The position numbers were made by a program, and so were the translations under genes. A stretch of 64,000 bases of DNA from Oceanospirillales bacterium (lineage in GTDB: Bacteria > Pseudomonadota > Gammaproteobacteria > Pseudomonadales > Endozoicomonadaceae). Positions 54,922 through 64,000 of the stretch are shown piece by piece; the stretch's first letter is position 1, and each line of letters opens with the position of its first letter. The notes under the pieces are model-generated. The model made no database searches. It saw nothing but the letters and a program-made list of their open reading frames with translations, and was not told where the DNA came from. The DNA is taken from assembly GCA_004762125.1 (NCBI GenBank), contig SIHQ01000005.1, positions 144,925 through 208,924 of the forward strand, read 5' to 3'.

Positions 54922-57279
54922 TTGGACGGAATGCATGGAGCAGGGTCTATTAATGTGAAACCTGATTTAGTCAGTGATCAGGCTGATGACCAAAAAGTAT
55001 ACGCATCTAAAATTAACTATCTCCCCGGAAACCCTGATTCTTTTTTTGATCGCTCGAATAACGGTAAAAGTATCTATCGATATAGGGTTGCAGAGCTTCC
55101 ACCCAAAAAAGGTGTGTTTGAAGGGGAGAAGGCGCTTGGCAGCAATGAGTTTGAGAAAAGTGTGGATGATCTTGCTGCATTAATGGCGGAACCGCTCTCT
55201 AGCGATTGCTTGGCCTTTTTTAGGGGTGAGCATGAACTCTATAACTGGTTGGTTTCAACACTTTATAATCTCGAGAAGCTGAATGGCAGTCAGGTTGAGG
55301 CTAACAAGATTAAGTCAGCGGAGCGAGCTAATTTTCTGGATCAGAAGCTGGGAAAGACAGGTTTTGATTGGCGGTGTTTTCCCTTGGCATTTAACTATGA
55401 CAGCGCTGCGAAGACGAGAGCCTTGTCTGCGCTTAAAAATGATGATTTTGAAAAGAACATTCAAAAGAAGGTCGGATTTCTACCGACCTGGATGGAGAAG
55501 GAGTACAAGGGTCATACCTTGGGTAGGGCGTACCATATTTACTGGGAGTTAAGGCAGACAGCAGCAAAAACGTTTAAAAAGTCACCATACACCCAAGAAG
55601 ATTTCATTCACCAATACCCGAACTTAGCAAAAATGCTGAGTGATTTTGCCAATGAATCCCGTTTTGATGAGTATGGCTTTACTCAGCAGGAAGTAGCTGC
55701 TTTCGGTAGCTGGTTGGACAATAGTGATAATTGTGCCAATGGCGCGGTTAGTAATAAGGGCTGTTGGTCATGGCAGAACCTGAAACCGTCAAAAGTAGAT
55801 GAACTTCCATTCAATAAGAAGAAAGCAGATTTCTATACAACGATTCCATGGAAGGATTTGCCTTCTCCCTCGGAGAAGGTACGTGGCAGGGGCAGAAAAC
55901 GAAAAACCTTGGAGCCACTTGGTGATGTTGAGGTTAAGCAGCCAAAGTTAGAAGATGTCATTCAACGAGCTGCTGATTTTGACATGGATGATATGACCGA
56001 AAAGTGGAGTAATGGGCTGCTACACACGGCCTATATTCCTGGTCTGGAATGTTATACACAGCCAAGGCTTGATATTTCTGATCTGAAAATTGATCCGAAG
56101 ACCGGTATTCATAAAATGCCGAGTCCGGCCATAGAGGACTCTGGAGAAAGAGAGCCGTCGGTTAAAGAGGAGCGTTTTTTAATATCTGAGCAGCAGCTAA
56201 CTGATATCAAGGTTGATATTGCAGGACTAGAGCTTGTTGTTACAGAAGAAGGTGACAACTGCTATGAGCTGAATACGGCTCTGTTGGTAGATGTTATTTT
56301 GGCTGCCTTAAATAGACAACAAGGTATGTTTGCGACCATCGAATCGCTAGAATTAATGGATGCGCTTGAATATCTGAATGAGTACCACATGGCTCAGGAA
56401 GCGGGGAAAGTGGGTGAGTTTGCCAGCGAAGCCTTAGAATCTCAGCAGCAGAGGTTTAATCGCACAGAAATTGATCACCGTTCAGAAACCGTTCGTAAAA
56501 TATGGTCTCTTTCTCAGAGTGTGTTGAAAAAATCGGCTAACACAGATGATGTTAGCGCTGAAGTTCAGGGGAAGATAAAACTACTTTTAGATTTTCAGGC
56601 GCAATATCTGCCAGTTGCTGAAAAGCTGCTTGATTTACTTAACCTGATCAAGTCAAGAATTGGAACTCTGGAAGAAAATAATTCTACAAAACTTCAATTT
56701 TTGGAAGAGATGGAGGCACTGACTGAAATATCAGCGTTACAGATGGCTATAAAATATTATCTTGCCAGCCTTGTTCCTGGTGCTGATATGGAAGACTGGC
56801 AACGGTTGAGCCATATTATCAAGCAGCCCTTTCAGGCTTTGCAGGGGAAGATTGAACTGAAGATTCGCAGTAGAGTCAGTATTCCTATTGATATGTATCA
56901 AGTGCTCGATCTAGGCGGTGTAGAGTCGATCTCCGGCGAAGTTGATGTGTCGGTCGATAGATTCCGAACTTTTGCCTTAGATGCACTAGAAAGAGCTGAG
57001 AAGGAATATCGTTTAAAAACCGGTATTTGGGATCTTGATCGTGCTCGGGTGGAGTTTGAATGTTTTGGAAAAACTATTCGACTATTAAAAGATGTTGAGG
57101 ACAAAGAGGGTGGGGGGCGTGCCTACAGGGAATACTATGCGCTTCTGTCTTCCCTTCAGGAAAATATACAGATCGTGTCTACTGGTTTGCAGCAAGCGAA
57201 CCATGATCAAGCTTTCAAAGCACTTAAAGATACGATTCGATTATGTCGACAAAAATTTGATTTTGCTAAAGATGCGTAA
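54922..57279 (+). CDS. Large hypothetical protein with NLS-like basic clusters
   Basis: A 786-aa protein that I do not recognise. The start is uncertain: TTG 54922 has GGAGAG at a good distance, GTG 54898 and ATG 54931 are alternatives. No signal peptide. The N-terminal ~290 residues are rich in aromatic residues (FDWRCFPLAFNYDSAAKTRA). A basic patch RGRGRKRK near residue 322 and KQPKLE some 15 residues later resemble a bipartite nuclear localisation signal. The C-terminal ~330 residues are helical, with repeated leucine heptads. A host-directed effector is a plausible guess only. Confidence 0.65.
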   Translation: MDGMHGAGSINVKPDLVSDQADDQKVYASKINYLPGNPDSFFDRSNNGKSIYRYRVAELPPKKGVFEGEKALGSNEFEKSVDDLAALMAEPLSSDCLAFFRGEHELYNWLVSTLYNLEKLNGSQVEANKIKSAERANFLDQKLGKTGFDWRCFPLAFNYDSAAKTRALSALKNDDFEKNIQKKVGFLPTWMEKEYKGHTLGRAYHIYWELRQTAAKTFKKSPYTQEDFIHQYPNLAKMLSDFANESRFDEYGFTQQEVAAFGSWLDNSDNCANGAVSNKGCWSWQNLKPSKVDELPFNKKKADFYTTIPWKDLPSPSEKVRGRGRKRKTLEPLGDVEVKQPKLEDVIQRAADFDMDDMTEKWSNGLLHTAYIPGLECYTQPRLDISDLKIDPKTGIHKMPSPAIEDSGEREPSVKEERFLISEQQLTDIKVDIAGLELVVTEEGDNCYELNTALLVDVILAALNRQQGMFATIESLELMDALEYLNEYHMAQEAGKVGEFASEALESQQQRFNRTEIDHRSETVRKIWSLSQSVLKKSANTDDVSAEVQGKIKLLLDFQAQYLPVAEKLLDLLNLIKSRIGTLEENNSTKLQFLEEMEALTEISALQMAIKYYLASLVPGADMEDWQRLSHIIKQPFQALQGKIELKIRSRVSIPIDMYQVLDLGGVESISGEVDVSVDRFRTFALDALERAEKEYRLKTGIWDLDRARVEFECFGKTIRLLKDVEDKEGGGRAYREYYALLSSLQENIQIVSTGLQQANHDQAFKALKDTIRLCRQKFDFAKDA

Positions 57280-57405
57280 CCGGCTTACGACTTTAAGATA
57301 AAGGGAAGAGCCTTTGATACTGGTAAATTGCCCCCCCGTGATTGCTGCTATCTTGTGTGATTAATTCCCCTCATTTATTTTTGTTTAACGCCCTGAGGTT
57401 GGCTT

Positions 57406-58668
57406 ATGCAACCCGCTTCCAGTCTGGCTCTTCCGATTCTTGCGCTCTGTGGACTATTGCTGCTTGCCACCGGTTCACTGATCTGGCTGAAAAAAATAAG
57501 GCTTCCGTACACGGTAGGGCTAGTGATCATCGGTATGCTGCTGTCTGAACTGGCTCGTTATTCTGATACATTTGATTTTCTGAGAAAAGTACCGCTGACC
57601 CATGACCTGATTATGTATGTATTGCTGCCGGTACTGATCTTTGATGCCGCTCTCAATATGAAAGCCAGCAGGCTCTTTCAGGATTTGCTTCCAGTGATGA
57701 TGCTGGCTGTACCAGGAGTCCTTCTATCAATGCTGTTTATTGGCTTTCTGATTGGGATGATTTCTCCTTTAACCTTAACGGCCGCATTGCTCTTTGGGGC
57801 GCTGATTTCAGCGACGGATCCAGTGGCCGTTATTGCCCTGTTTAAAGAAGTGGGAGCACCCAAAAGGCTGTCATTACTGATGGATGGGGAGAGCCTTTTT
57901 AATGATGCGACGGGCATTGTTATGTTTGGCATCGTTCTTTCCATGATTCAGGTTGGTAGTGGTGTAACAGGAGCGACTGTACTGCAGGGAATTTGGTCCT
58001 TCATTCTAGTGTTTTTTGGTGGAATTCTGGTAGGAGGAGGGCTTGGCTGGATCATGTCAGGTCTGCTAAGAATAGAAACGGATGAACCTTTTGTTCAGTT
58101 GGCCCACACCACTTTGCTTGCCTATGGCAGTTTTGTTATTGCTGATCATCTGCTGGAAGTGTCGGGTGTTATGTCCACCATTGCTGCGGGTTTAATTACA
58201 CGGAATTCATTGTCTGGAGCGTTGGCCGGGAAGGTAAAAGAGTTCCTGCTGCCTTATTGGGAATTCATGGCATTTCTGGCCAATAGTCTGATCTTTATTT
58301 TACTGGGCATCAAAGAGGATTTGCTGTTCAAGAATCCCGACAGGCTGATGGAGCATCTACCCTGGTTGTTGATTGCGATTGTTGTTGTTCTTATTTCCAG
58401 AGTTATAGTCGTTTATTCCATGCTAGGGGTTTCAAATCAAATCCAGCGTAAAGACCCTGTGGATAAAAATACCAAACTGTTGATGTTCTGGGGCGGGTTA
58501 CGAGGTGTGGTGCCTGTGGCACTTATGCTGTCACTGCCAGCCGATTTGCCTCAGCGAATGCTGATTGTTGATATGACGCTGGCTGTCATACTGTTTTCCC
58601 TGCTGATGCAGGGAACCAGTATAAGTTGGTTGATGAATAAGTTGAAGATGAAAGAGAGTGCTTCCTAG
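57406..58668 (+). CDS. CPA1-family Na+/H+ antiporter
   Basis: A 420-aa protein with about 12 transmembrane segments. The ion-translocation motifs are GALISATDPVAVIALFKEVGAP and GESLFNDATGIVMFGI, where ATDP and ND are characteristic of CPA1/NhaP-type exchangers. FWGGLRGVVPVALMLSLP is the third motif. It expels Na+ or K+ for protons and helps pH and salt balance, as expected in a marine organism. ATG 57406. The gene is full length. Confidence 0.92.
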   Translation: MQPASSLALPILALCGLLLLATGSLIWLKKIRLPYTVGLVIIGMLLSELARYSDTFDFLRKVPLTHDLIMYVLLPVLIFDAALNMKASRLFQDLLPVMMLAVPGVLLSMLFIGFLIGMISPLTLTAALLFGALISATDPVAVIALFKEVGAPKRLSLLMDGESLFNDATGIVMFGIVLSMIQVGSGVTGATVLQGIWSFILVFFGGILVGGGLGWIMSGLLRIETDEPFVQLAHTTLLAYGSFVIADHLLEVSGVMSTIAAGLITRNSLSGALAGKVKEFLLPYWEFMAFLANSLIFILLGIKEDLLFKNPDRLMEHLPWLLIAIVVVLISRVIVVYSMLGVSNQIQRKDPVDKNTKLLMFWGGLRGVVPVALMLSLPADLPQRMLIVDMTLAVILFSLLMQGTSISWLMNKLKMKESAS

Positions 58669-58713
58669 AACTGGGTTAAAAAGTTATGAAGCCTTATGAC
58701 CCAACGGAGTCAT

Positions 58714-59640
58714 TTAATTATGGATTTTCTGTAATTGGTTTAAAACATCTTGTGACGTAGGGCGGTCTTCAGGGCTGTAAGCCAGCATGCTTTTTAGTAA
58801 GTGATGATACTTCTGAGGCACGGCTCTTGAGGTCAGGGCGTGATCAACGTGATCTTCCAATGTTTTTCTACTGCTGCAGGCGATTTTGTTGGATTCCAAG
58901 CCCTCTTCAGCTGAAGGGTAGGGTATAAAATTACTGCCAGTAAGGAGCTCGTAAAAGGAGGCGCCCGCTGCGAAAATATCAGTTGCTTTTGAAGGGGTTA
59001 CTTTTTCTGCAAAGCACTCTGGTGCAAGGTATCCGGCTGTTGTTTGAAGTTGTGGATGATTTTTGGCTTCCTCTGTTGTTGTGGTTTCACCCAGGTCGAT
59101 CAGAGTTACATGTTCACTCTCATCAATAGCTATGTTGTCCGGTTTAATATCATTATGTATCAAACCTTCGGTATGCATAGCTGCCAGCCCTTCCATGAAT
59201 TGAATGCTTGCAGATTTAAATAAAGGCTCAGGTAAAGCTTTTCCGAAAGCTTTCATTAATTCAAATAAGTCCATTCCCGCGTCATCCATGATCACAATAG
59301 CTGCATCCTGTAAGCAAAGACCTTTGCCCTGTGTAACATGAGGAAGCCCTTTACATAGACTGAGTGCTTTCACTTCACGGGCGCCTATTTCTTTGGGCAT
59401 ATATTTTGTAACTTCTCTTTTTCCGTTTTCGCGGGTAGAAAAAGTGATTACGGCTTTAACACTGGGGGCATTGTTTCTGTTGTTGATGTAGCGAGTGACA
59501 TGCTCTGCCACAGAAACAGGCTTTTCTGCAAAGTAGTTAGCCAGAGTTGAGGATGTATAGCTTCCTGCCGAGGTCGCAGCACTCCAGAGAGAGCTTAGCC
59601 AGCTATGATTTGCGGATTGATGAGTGGCGGTTCCTTGCAT
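58714..59640 (-). CDS. Eukaryotic-like Ser/Thr protein kinase
   Basis: A 308-aa soluble kinase. ATG 59640 has GAGG 8 bases upstream; the longer frame (59766) runs through a terminator hairpin. Kinase motifs are present: candidate ATP-lysine in EVTKYM (~79), C-helix Glu in GAREVKAL (~89), catalytic loop HNDIKPDN (~162-169, HND in place of HRD), metal-binding DLG (182-184) and LAPECF for APE (~206-211). No transmembrane or PASTA domain. The first ~40 residues are Ser/Thr/Ala-rich. Its size and isolation resemble secreted effector kinases of host-associated bacteria. Confidence 0.85.
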   Translation of the reverse strand: MQGTATHQSANHSWLSSLWSAATSAGSYTSSTLANYFAEKPVSVAEHVTRYINNRNNAPSVKAVITFSTRENGKREVTKYMPKEIGAREVKALSLCKGLPHVTQGKGLCLQDAAIVIMDDAGMDLFELMKAFGKALPEPLFKSASIQFMEGLAAMHTEGLIHNDIKPDNIAIDESEHVTLIDLGETTTTEEAKNHPQLQTTAGYLAPECFAEKVTPSKATDIFAAGASFYELLTGSNFIPYPSAEEGLESNKIACSSRKTLEDHVDHALTSRAVPQKYHHLLKSMLAYSPEDRPTSQDVLNQLQKIHN

Positions 59641-59712
59641 ATGAATACCCTCGGTCCCTAAGAGATGCAGGAAGTATCCCTTGGGATTGGGGTGTCTTGT
59701 ATTGGACCAAAG

Positions 59713-59738
59713 AAAAAGCGACCTGCCGGCCGGTCGCT
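59713..59738 (-). terminator. Terminator-like hairpin in the kinase leader
   Basis: AGCGACC and GGTCGCT form a 7-bp stem around GC-rich sequence, followed on the minus strand by CTTTTTCTTT. It lies 73-98 bp upstream of the kinase ATG, so it may end a leader transcript (attenuation) or belong to a small minus-strand RNA. No gene lies between it and gltX. Confidence 0.5.
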
Positions 59739-59860
59739 CATGCCCGACTACCGGCAAAAACCACAATAATTACGACCAAGGTCGGTAGTGTTTTGGGGAA
59801 TGCAGAGGATGCCGTTATAATGCCCGGTTTTCAGCATTTCTTGTCAGGAAGCGCGAAACC

Positions 59861-61348
59861 ATGACTGTTCGTACCCGTGTTGCTCCTTCTCCAACCGGTG
59901 ATCCCCATGTGGGCACGGCTTATATTGCCCTCTTTAATATGGCGTTTGCCAAGAGTCAGGGTGGCCAGTTCCTGCTGCGTATAGAAGATACAGATCAGGC
60001 GCGCAGTACGCCTGAATCTGAACAGCAGATTCTGGATTCCTTACGCTGGCTCGGTCTGGATTGGGATGAAGGTCCTGATAATGGGGGTTCACATGGCCCT
60101 TACCGTCAGAGTGAACGTCGTGATATTTATGATCAGCATGCAAAAATCCTGATAGATAAAGGACATGCTTTTCCTTGCTTCTGCTCTTCAGAACGTTTGG
60201 ATGAGTTGCGTAAAGAGCAGGAAATCAGTAAATCCGGTTCCGGCTATGACGGTCGTTGCCTGCATCTCAGTGAAGACGATGTACAGGCCAAAGTGGCTGC
60301 GGGCGAATCACACGTTATCCGTATGAAGATACCCGCTGAAGGTAAGTGTGTTTTTAATGACATGCTGCGTGGCAATATTGAAATCGACTGGACTCAGGTT
60401 GATATGCAGGTGCTGGTTAAGGCCGATGGCATGCCAACTTACCATCTGGCGAATGTAGTTGATGACCATCTGATGGAAATCACTCACGTTATTCGGGGTG
60501 AAGAGTGGATCAACTCGGCACCTAAGCACCAGTTGTTGTACGAATACTTTGGTTGGGATATGCCGGTTCTGTGTCATATGCCATTGCTGCGTAACCCGGA
60601 TAAATCCAAGCTGTCTAAACGCAAGAATCCAACCAGTATTACCTACTATCGTGATGCCGGTTATCTGCCAGAAGCTCTAGTGAATTATCTCGGTCGTATG
60701 GGCTGGTCTATGCCGGACGAAAGCGAGAAGTTTAATCTGGATGCCATGATTGAGAACTTCGATATCACTCGTGTTTCTCTGGGTGGTCCCATTTTTGATC
60801 AGGAAAAATTGTCCTGGTTGAATGCCAGCTGGATTCGGGAAGATCTGTCTACAGAGCAGTTTGCTGACCGACTGCATAAGTGGCTGCTAAACAGTGACTA
60901 CGTTATGAAGTTCTTGCCTCAGGCACAAGGCCGTGTAGAAACGCTGGCAGACTTTGCTCCAATGGCAAGCTTCATGTTCTCTGGAATGCTGGATCTCTCG
61001 GAAGAGGATTTTGTTCATAAAAAGCTGGAACAGGCTGATGTGAAGAAAGTGCTGCAGTTCACCTTATGGCGTCTAGAGCAACTGCGACAGTGGAACAAGA
61101 GCGATATCTTTAATGAGATTAAAACTCTGTCAAAGGAAATGGGATTAAAGTTAGGTGACTTCAATCATCCTATCTTTGTTGCTATTGCCGGTACCCCGAA
61201 CTCGTGGTCTGTGATGGACTCTATGGAGATTCTGGGTGCTGATATGACTCGAGCTCGTCTGCGTCATGCAATAAATGTGTTGGGCGGCCTGTCTAAGAAA
61301 GAAACTAAACGTTTTGACAAAGAGTTCAGAGTTCTGGGTGCAGAGTAA
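59861..61348 (+). CDS. gltX: Glutamyl-tRNA synthetase
   Basis: A 495-aa class I aminoacyl-tRNA synthetase. [21 protein letters not shown] is the HIGH region and [13 protein letters not shown] the KMSKS loop. [20 protein letters not shown] and WIRGEEW-like [14 protein letters not shown] are further signatures. A cysteine cluster ([10 protein letters not shown]...GYDGRCLHL) forms the zinc-type insert. It charges tRNA-Glu; three tRNA-Glu genes lie 1.3-2.3 kb downstream. The chain is full length. Confidence 0.97.
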   Translation: MTVRTRVAPSPTGDPHVGTAYIALFNMAFAKSQGGQFLLRIEDTDQARSTPESEQQILDSLRWLGLDWDEGPDNGGSHGPYRQSERRDIYDQHAKILIDKGHAFPCFCSSERLDELRKEQEISKSGSGYDGRCLHLSEDDVQAKVAAGESHVIRMKIPAEGKCVFNDMLRGNIEIDWTQVDMQVLVKADGMPTYHLANVVDDHLMEITHVIRGEEWINSAPKHQLLYEYFGWDMPVLCHMPLLRNPDKSKLSKRKNPTSITYYRDAGYLPEALVNYLGRMGWSMPDESEKFNLDAMIENFDITRVSLGGPIFDQEKLSWLNASWIREDLSTEQFADRLHKWLLNSDYVMKFLPQAQGRVETLADFAPMASFMFSGMLDLSEEDFVHKKLEQADVKKVLQFTLWRLEQLRQWNKSDIFNEIKTLSKEMGLKLGDFNHPIFVAIAGTPNSWSVMDSMEILGADMTRARLRHAINVLGGLSKKETKRFDKEFRVLGAE

Positions 61349-61504
61349 AATCTGAATCCCTTCCTTTAAAGATCAAGCTGACTGGCACAGTGTGTCAGTT
61401 GGCTTATCTGTCTCGCTTATTCTTCTGCATACAAGAAAGAAATCCCCGGTAACACAGAGCCCAAAGCTTACTGCATATAAGTATCTGGACACTTGAATTC
61501 ATAT

Positions 61505-61538
61505 GCTCTTTGCCCACCTTCGGTGAGTAAAGAGCAAT
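61505..61538 (+). terminator. Hairpin downstream of gltX
   Basis: GCTCTTT...AAAGAGC outer arms and CACC/GGTG inner arms make a long stem, followed by AATTTAAT. It is the likely 3' end of gltX, 157 bp after the stop. Confidence 0.6.
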
Positions 61539-61588
61539 TTAATATTCGATTACGTGTGTCTAAACACTTACCGGGTTTTCGTGATCAG

Positions 61589-62305
61589 TCAGTATTCAGC
61601 ATTGTGGTAGATGTTCTGTACATCGTCGGAGTCATTGAGCAGAGATAGCAGTCTATCCATAACCTCAATATCGTCACCGCTGATGGTAGTGGGAGTCTGT
61701 GGAACAAACTGAATCTCTTCAACGTCAAAGTCTATGCCTTCAAAGGTGTTAACCAGAGCGGTTCTAGCTTTGGCAAACTCGGTGTGTGGCGCAAACACGG
61801 TGACCTTACCGCTTTCACATTCGATATCGCTGACATCAACGTCTGCTTCCATCAGTGCTTCCAGGGCAGCCTCTTCATCATCACCGCTAAAACCAAAAAT
61901 AGCGCTGTGATCGAACATATGGCTGGCACAGCCCTGGTTGCCGATTTTGTTTTTAGTTTTGGTGAAGCACTGGCGCACGTCACCAAAGGTTCGGTTCGGG
62001 TTGTCGGTCAGACACTCGACAATCACCATGGTGCCACCGGGACCAAAGCCTTCATAGCGAGCGGTAGAAAAGTCTTCACCACCGCCGCCTTTAGCTTTGT
62101 CCAGCGCCTTCTCGATAACGTGAGACGGAACCTGGTCTTTCTTGGCTCGGTCGATCAGGCTGCGCAGTGCCAGATTACCATCAGGCTCAACTCCGCCAGA
62201 TTTGGCGACCACATAGATTTCACGACCGTATTTGCTGTAAACCCTGGCTTTTGCATCAGAGGTTTTAGCCATGGATTCTTTACGGTTTTGGTAGGCTCTG
62301 CCCAT
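61589..62305 (-). CDS. yeeN: YebC/PmpR-family protein, YeeN type
   Basis: A 238-aa protein of the YebC/TACO1 family. The N-terminal [34 protein letters not shown] and [23 protein letters not shown], then [19 protein letters not shown], are typical. The lack of the longer YebC N-terminus (MAGHSKW) and the MGR start place it with YeeN. YebC proteins act as transcriptional regulators and as translation factors at proline stretches. The strand is opposite to gltX. Confidence 0.88.
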   Translation of the reverse strand: MGRAYQNRKESMAKTSDAKARVYSKYGREIYVVAKSGGVEPDGNLALRSLIDRAKKDQVPSHVIEKALDKAKGGGGEDFSTARYEGFGPGGTMVIVECLTDNPNRTFGDVRQCFTKTKNKIGNQGCASHMFDHSAIFGFSGDDEEAALEALMEADVDVSDIECESGKVTVFAPHTEFAKARTALVNTFEGIDFDVEEIQFVPQTPTTISGDDIEVMDRLLSLLNDSDDVQNIYHNAEY

Positions 62306-62600
62306 TTTTCTGTCTCACTGAATTGGGTAAAAAAAATGTTAGATGAAGAGATTCTAACTTTTGGTACCCACTAGTGGAAACGCCTGTTGTGAACCATGGA
62401 GTGCAGCTTACTAAGGACGGGATGGTTTATGAGTCTCTGAAGACAAACTAATAGACATAACCATTTGCTCTGTTTGATGTTTTTTTCATAAGTGGTGCTT
62501 GACAGGTTAGAGGGGCATCCATATCATTCGCCCTGCGTTTCGGGGGCAACAAAACAACTTCTTTAATAGAGGTTCATGTCTTCGAAAGTAAAACGCTTTT
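62306..62600. other. Region upstream of the tRNA cluster
   Basis: 295 bp without a gene. It contains the promoter at 62499-62527 and a GC-rich discriminator, TCGCCCTGCG, just after it, as seen in stringently controlled stable-RNA promoters. Confidence 0.5.
62499..62527 (+). promoter_or_regulatory. Promoter of the tRNA cluster
   Basis: TTGACA (perfect -35) and TATCAT (-10) are separated by 17 bp and lie 74 bp before the first tRNA. A GC-rich discriminator follows. Confidence 0.8.
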
Positions 62601-62676
62601 GGGGCCTTAGCTCAGCTGGGAGAGCGCAACACTGGCAGTGTTGAGGTCAGCGGTTCGATCCCGCTAGGCTCCACCA
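62601..62676 (+). tRNA. tRNA-Ala (GGC)
   Basis: 76 nt with encoded CCA. GGGGCCT pairs with AGGCTCC. The anticodon arm CAACA-CTGGCAG-TGTTG gives anticodon GGC, and the T arm holds GGTTCGATCCC. It is the first gene of the cluster. Confidence 0.95.
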
Positions 62677-62694
62677 ACTCTTTTAAGAGATTGT

Positions 62695-62769
62695 GTCCCG
62701 TTCGTCTAGTGGTTAGGACACTGCCCTTTCACGGCAGTAACAGGGGTTCAAGTCCCCTACGGGATGCCA
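62695..62769 (+). tRNA. tRNA-Glu (TTC), copy 1
   Basis: 75 nt with encoded CCA. Acceptor GTCCCGT/ACGGGAT, anticodon loop CTTTCAC in CTGCC-CTTTCAC-GGCAG, T arm GGGGTTCAAGTCCCC. The D loop reads AGTGGTTAGG, one base shorter than in the two later copies. Confidence 0.95.
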
Positions 62770-62912
62770 CTTTTCTGCGAAATCTTTTAGTTAAAACTAC
62801 GGATTACGCACCGACTTGAAGATGTCGTTAAATGACTTCCGCTTTCGCAGTGAGATAACCGATTAGTTAACTCACTACGTTTGACTTTGAAGAGGTCATT
62901 CATTATCTTCCT

Positions 62913-62960
62913 GCGGGAATAGCTCAGTTGGCAGAATATAACCTCACCAAGGGTTGTAGA
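62913..62960 (+). pseudogene. Truncated tRNA-Gly remnant
   Basis: GCGGGAATAGCTCAGTTGGC equals the 5' half of tRNA-Gly apart from the last base, and is followed by a changed anticodon arm (AACC-TCACCAA-GGGTT). The T arm and acceptor 3' strand are missing. The preceding spacer resembles that before the next, intact tRNA-Gly. Confidence 0.75.
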
Positions 62961-63028
62961 TGCCTAAGAGTTAAAGGGTGAGTTTTGTTTCTCATTCCGA
63001 CTTTAAAGAAGTCATAAAATATCTTTTT

Positions 63029-63104
<76 letters not shown>

Positions 63105-63146
63105 AATATAGGCTGTCTGAGTAATCAGATAGACACAAAGTATTGT

Positions 63147-63222
63147 GTCCCGTTCGTCTAGTGGCCTAGGACACTGCCCTTTCACGGCAGTAACAGGGGT
63201 TCAAGTCCCCTACGGGATGCCA
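63147..63222 (+). tRNA. tRNA-Glu (TTC), copy 2
   Basis: 76 nt with encoded CCA. Same acceptor, anticodon and T arm as copy 1, but the D loop reads GTGGCCTAGG, one base longer. Confidence 0.94.
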
Positions 63223-63273
63223 TATTCTGCTCAGCAATGAGCAAGACAAGAATAAGTCTTAAACATATTCGCT

Positions 63274-63349
<76 letters not shown>

Positions 63350-63589
63350 ATTTAAAGAGTGTGAATGTAACCTTGAGAAAGGTCGGGATCGTCTCCTTAT
63401 AGCAAGGGCGAGTCTCGTTTCCCGCTCCAATTTAAAGAGTGTGAATGTAACCTTGAGAAAGGTTGGGGTCGTCTCCTTATAGCAAGGGCGAGTCTCGTTT
63501 CCCGCTCCAATTTAAAGAGTGTGAATGTAACCTTGAGAAAGGTCGGGATCGTCTCCTTATAGCAAGGGCGAGTCTCGTTTCCCGCTCCA
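63350..63589 (+). repeat. Three 80-bp tandem units derived from tRNA-Gly
   Basis: Units at 63350-63429, 63430-63509 and 63510-63589. Each ends in CGAGTCTCGTTTCCCGCTCC, the 3' end of tRNA-Gly, and carries a changed anticodon-like arm (AACCTTGAGAAAGGT). The 5' half and D arm are absent. Units 1 and 3 read GGTCGGGATCG; unit 2 reads GGTTGGGGTCG. Confidence 0.9.
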
Positions 63590-63631
63590 AATATAGGTTG
63601 TCTGAGTAATCAGATAGACACAAAGTATTGT

Positions 63632-63707
63632 GTCCCGTTCGTCTAGTGGCCTAGGACACTGCCCTTTCACGGCAGTAACAGGGGTTCAAGTCCCCTACGG
63701 GATGCCA
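63632..63707 (+). tRNA. tRNA-Glu (TTC), copy 3
   Basis: 76 nt, identical to copy 2, exactly 485 bp downstream of it. Confidence 0.94.
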
Positions 63708-63758
63708 TATTCTGCTCAGCAATGAGCAAGACAAGAATAAGTCTTAAACATATTCGCT

Positions 63759-63834
<76 letters not shown>

Positions 63835-64000
63835 ATTTAAAGAGTGTGAATGTAACCTTGAGAAAGGTCGGGATCGTCTCCTTATAGCAAGGGCGAGTCT
63901 CGTTTCCCGCTCCAATTTAAAGAGTGTGAATGTAACCTTGAGAAAGGTTGGGGTCGTCTCCTTATAGCAAGGGCGAGTCTCGTTTCCCGCTCCAATTTAA
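63835..64000 (+). repeat. 80-bp tRNA-Gly remnant units, second set (cut by window end)
   Basis: Units at 63835-63914 and 63915-63994, with the start of a third at 63995. They repeat the same unit-1/unit-2 pattern as in the first set. Confidence 0.88.

Overview
The window is a piece of chromosome from a gammaproteobacterium. Gene content and order (rpe, gph, trpE, trpG-trpD-trpC, a Vfr-type crp, zapE, zapG, cysZ, rplM-rpsI-petABC, type IV minor pilins) resemble Pseudomonas and Oceanospirillales relatives. A eukaryote-like Ser/Thr kinase and a large protein with nuclear-localisation-like basic clusters suggest an animal-associated lineage such as Endozoicomonas. That assignment is an inference, since no rRNA is present.

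Layout. 1-8 kb: the 3' end of pldA, two MFS transporters, a small outer-membrane barrel, a threonine-aldolase-type enzyme, and two unrecognised genes, one of which may be an exported, degenerate sugar-kinase fold. 7.6-16.9 kb: a Y-family DNA polymerase behind a LexA box, an atypical SDR, then core genes zapE, zapG, trxB, cysZ, hinT, an OsmC-family gene, crp/vfr and sodC. 16.9-19.4 kb: trpC, trpD and trpG on the minus strand. 19.53-33.46 kb: an integrated element flanked by 27-bp direct repeats, separating trpG from trpE. It carries an integrase, a leader ORF, alpA, an Ash/Icd-like gene, a DUF3987-like replication protein, a repeat cluster that may be its origin, membrane-protein cargo, a nuclease gene broken by an IS66 element, and a minus-strand set that includes a terminase-small-subunit-like protein. 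This layout resembles a P4/PICI-type phage satellite.

33.5-46.9 kb: trpE and gph, a DUF4019 gene, a minor pilin operon (fimT-pilV-pilW-pilX-pilY1-pilE) placed between gph and rpe, then rpe, glpT and tas. 47-51.3 kb: rplM-rpsI and the cytochrome bc1 operon petABC. 51.3-59.6 kb: a shikimate-kinase-like gene, a DUF2058 gene, ridA, a tandem set of related exported proteins (one intact, two decayed or short), a 786-aa orphan, a CPA1 antiporter and the Ser/Thr kinase. 59.8-62.3 kb: gltX and a yeeN-type yebC paralogue. 62.5-64 kb: a tRNA locus (Ala, Glu, Gly) that turns into a 485-bp tandem array of tRNA-Glu, tRNA-Gly and three 80-bp tRNA-Gly remnants, running off the right edge.

The genes of most interest are in the satellite-like island, in the tRNA array, and among the possible host-interaction proteins. 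The rest is ordinary core metabolism.
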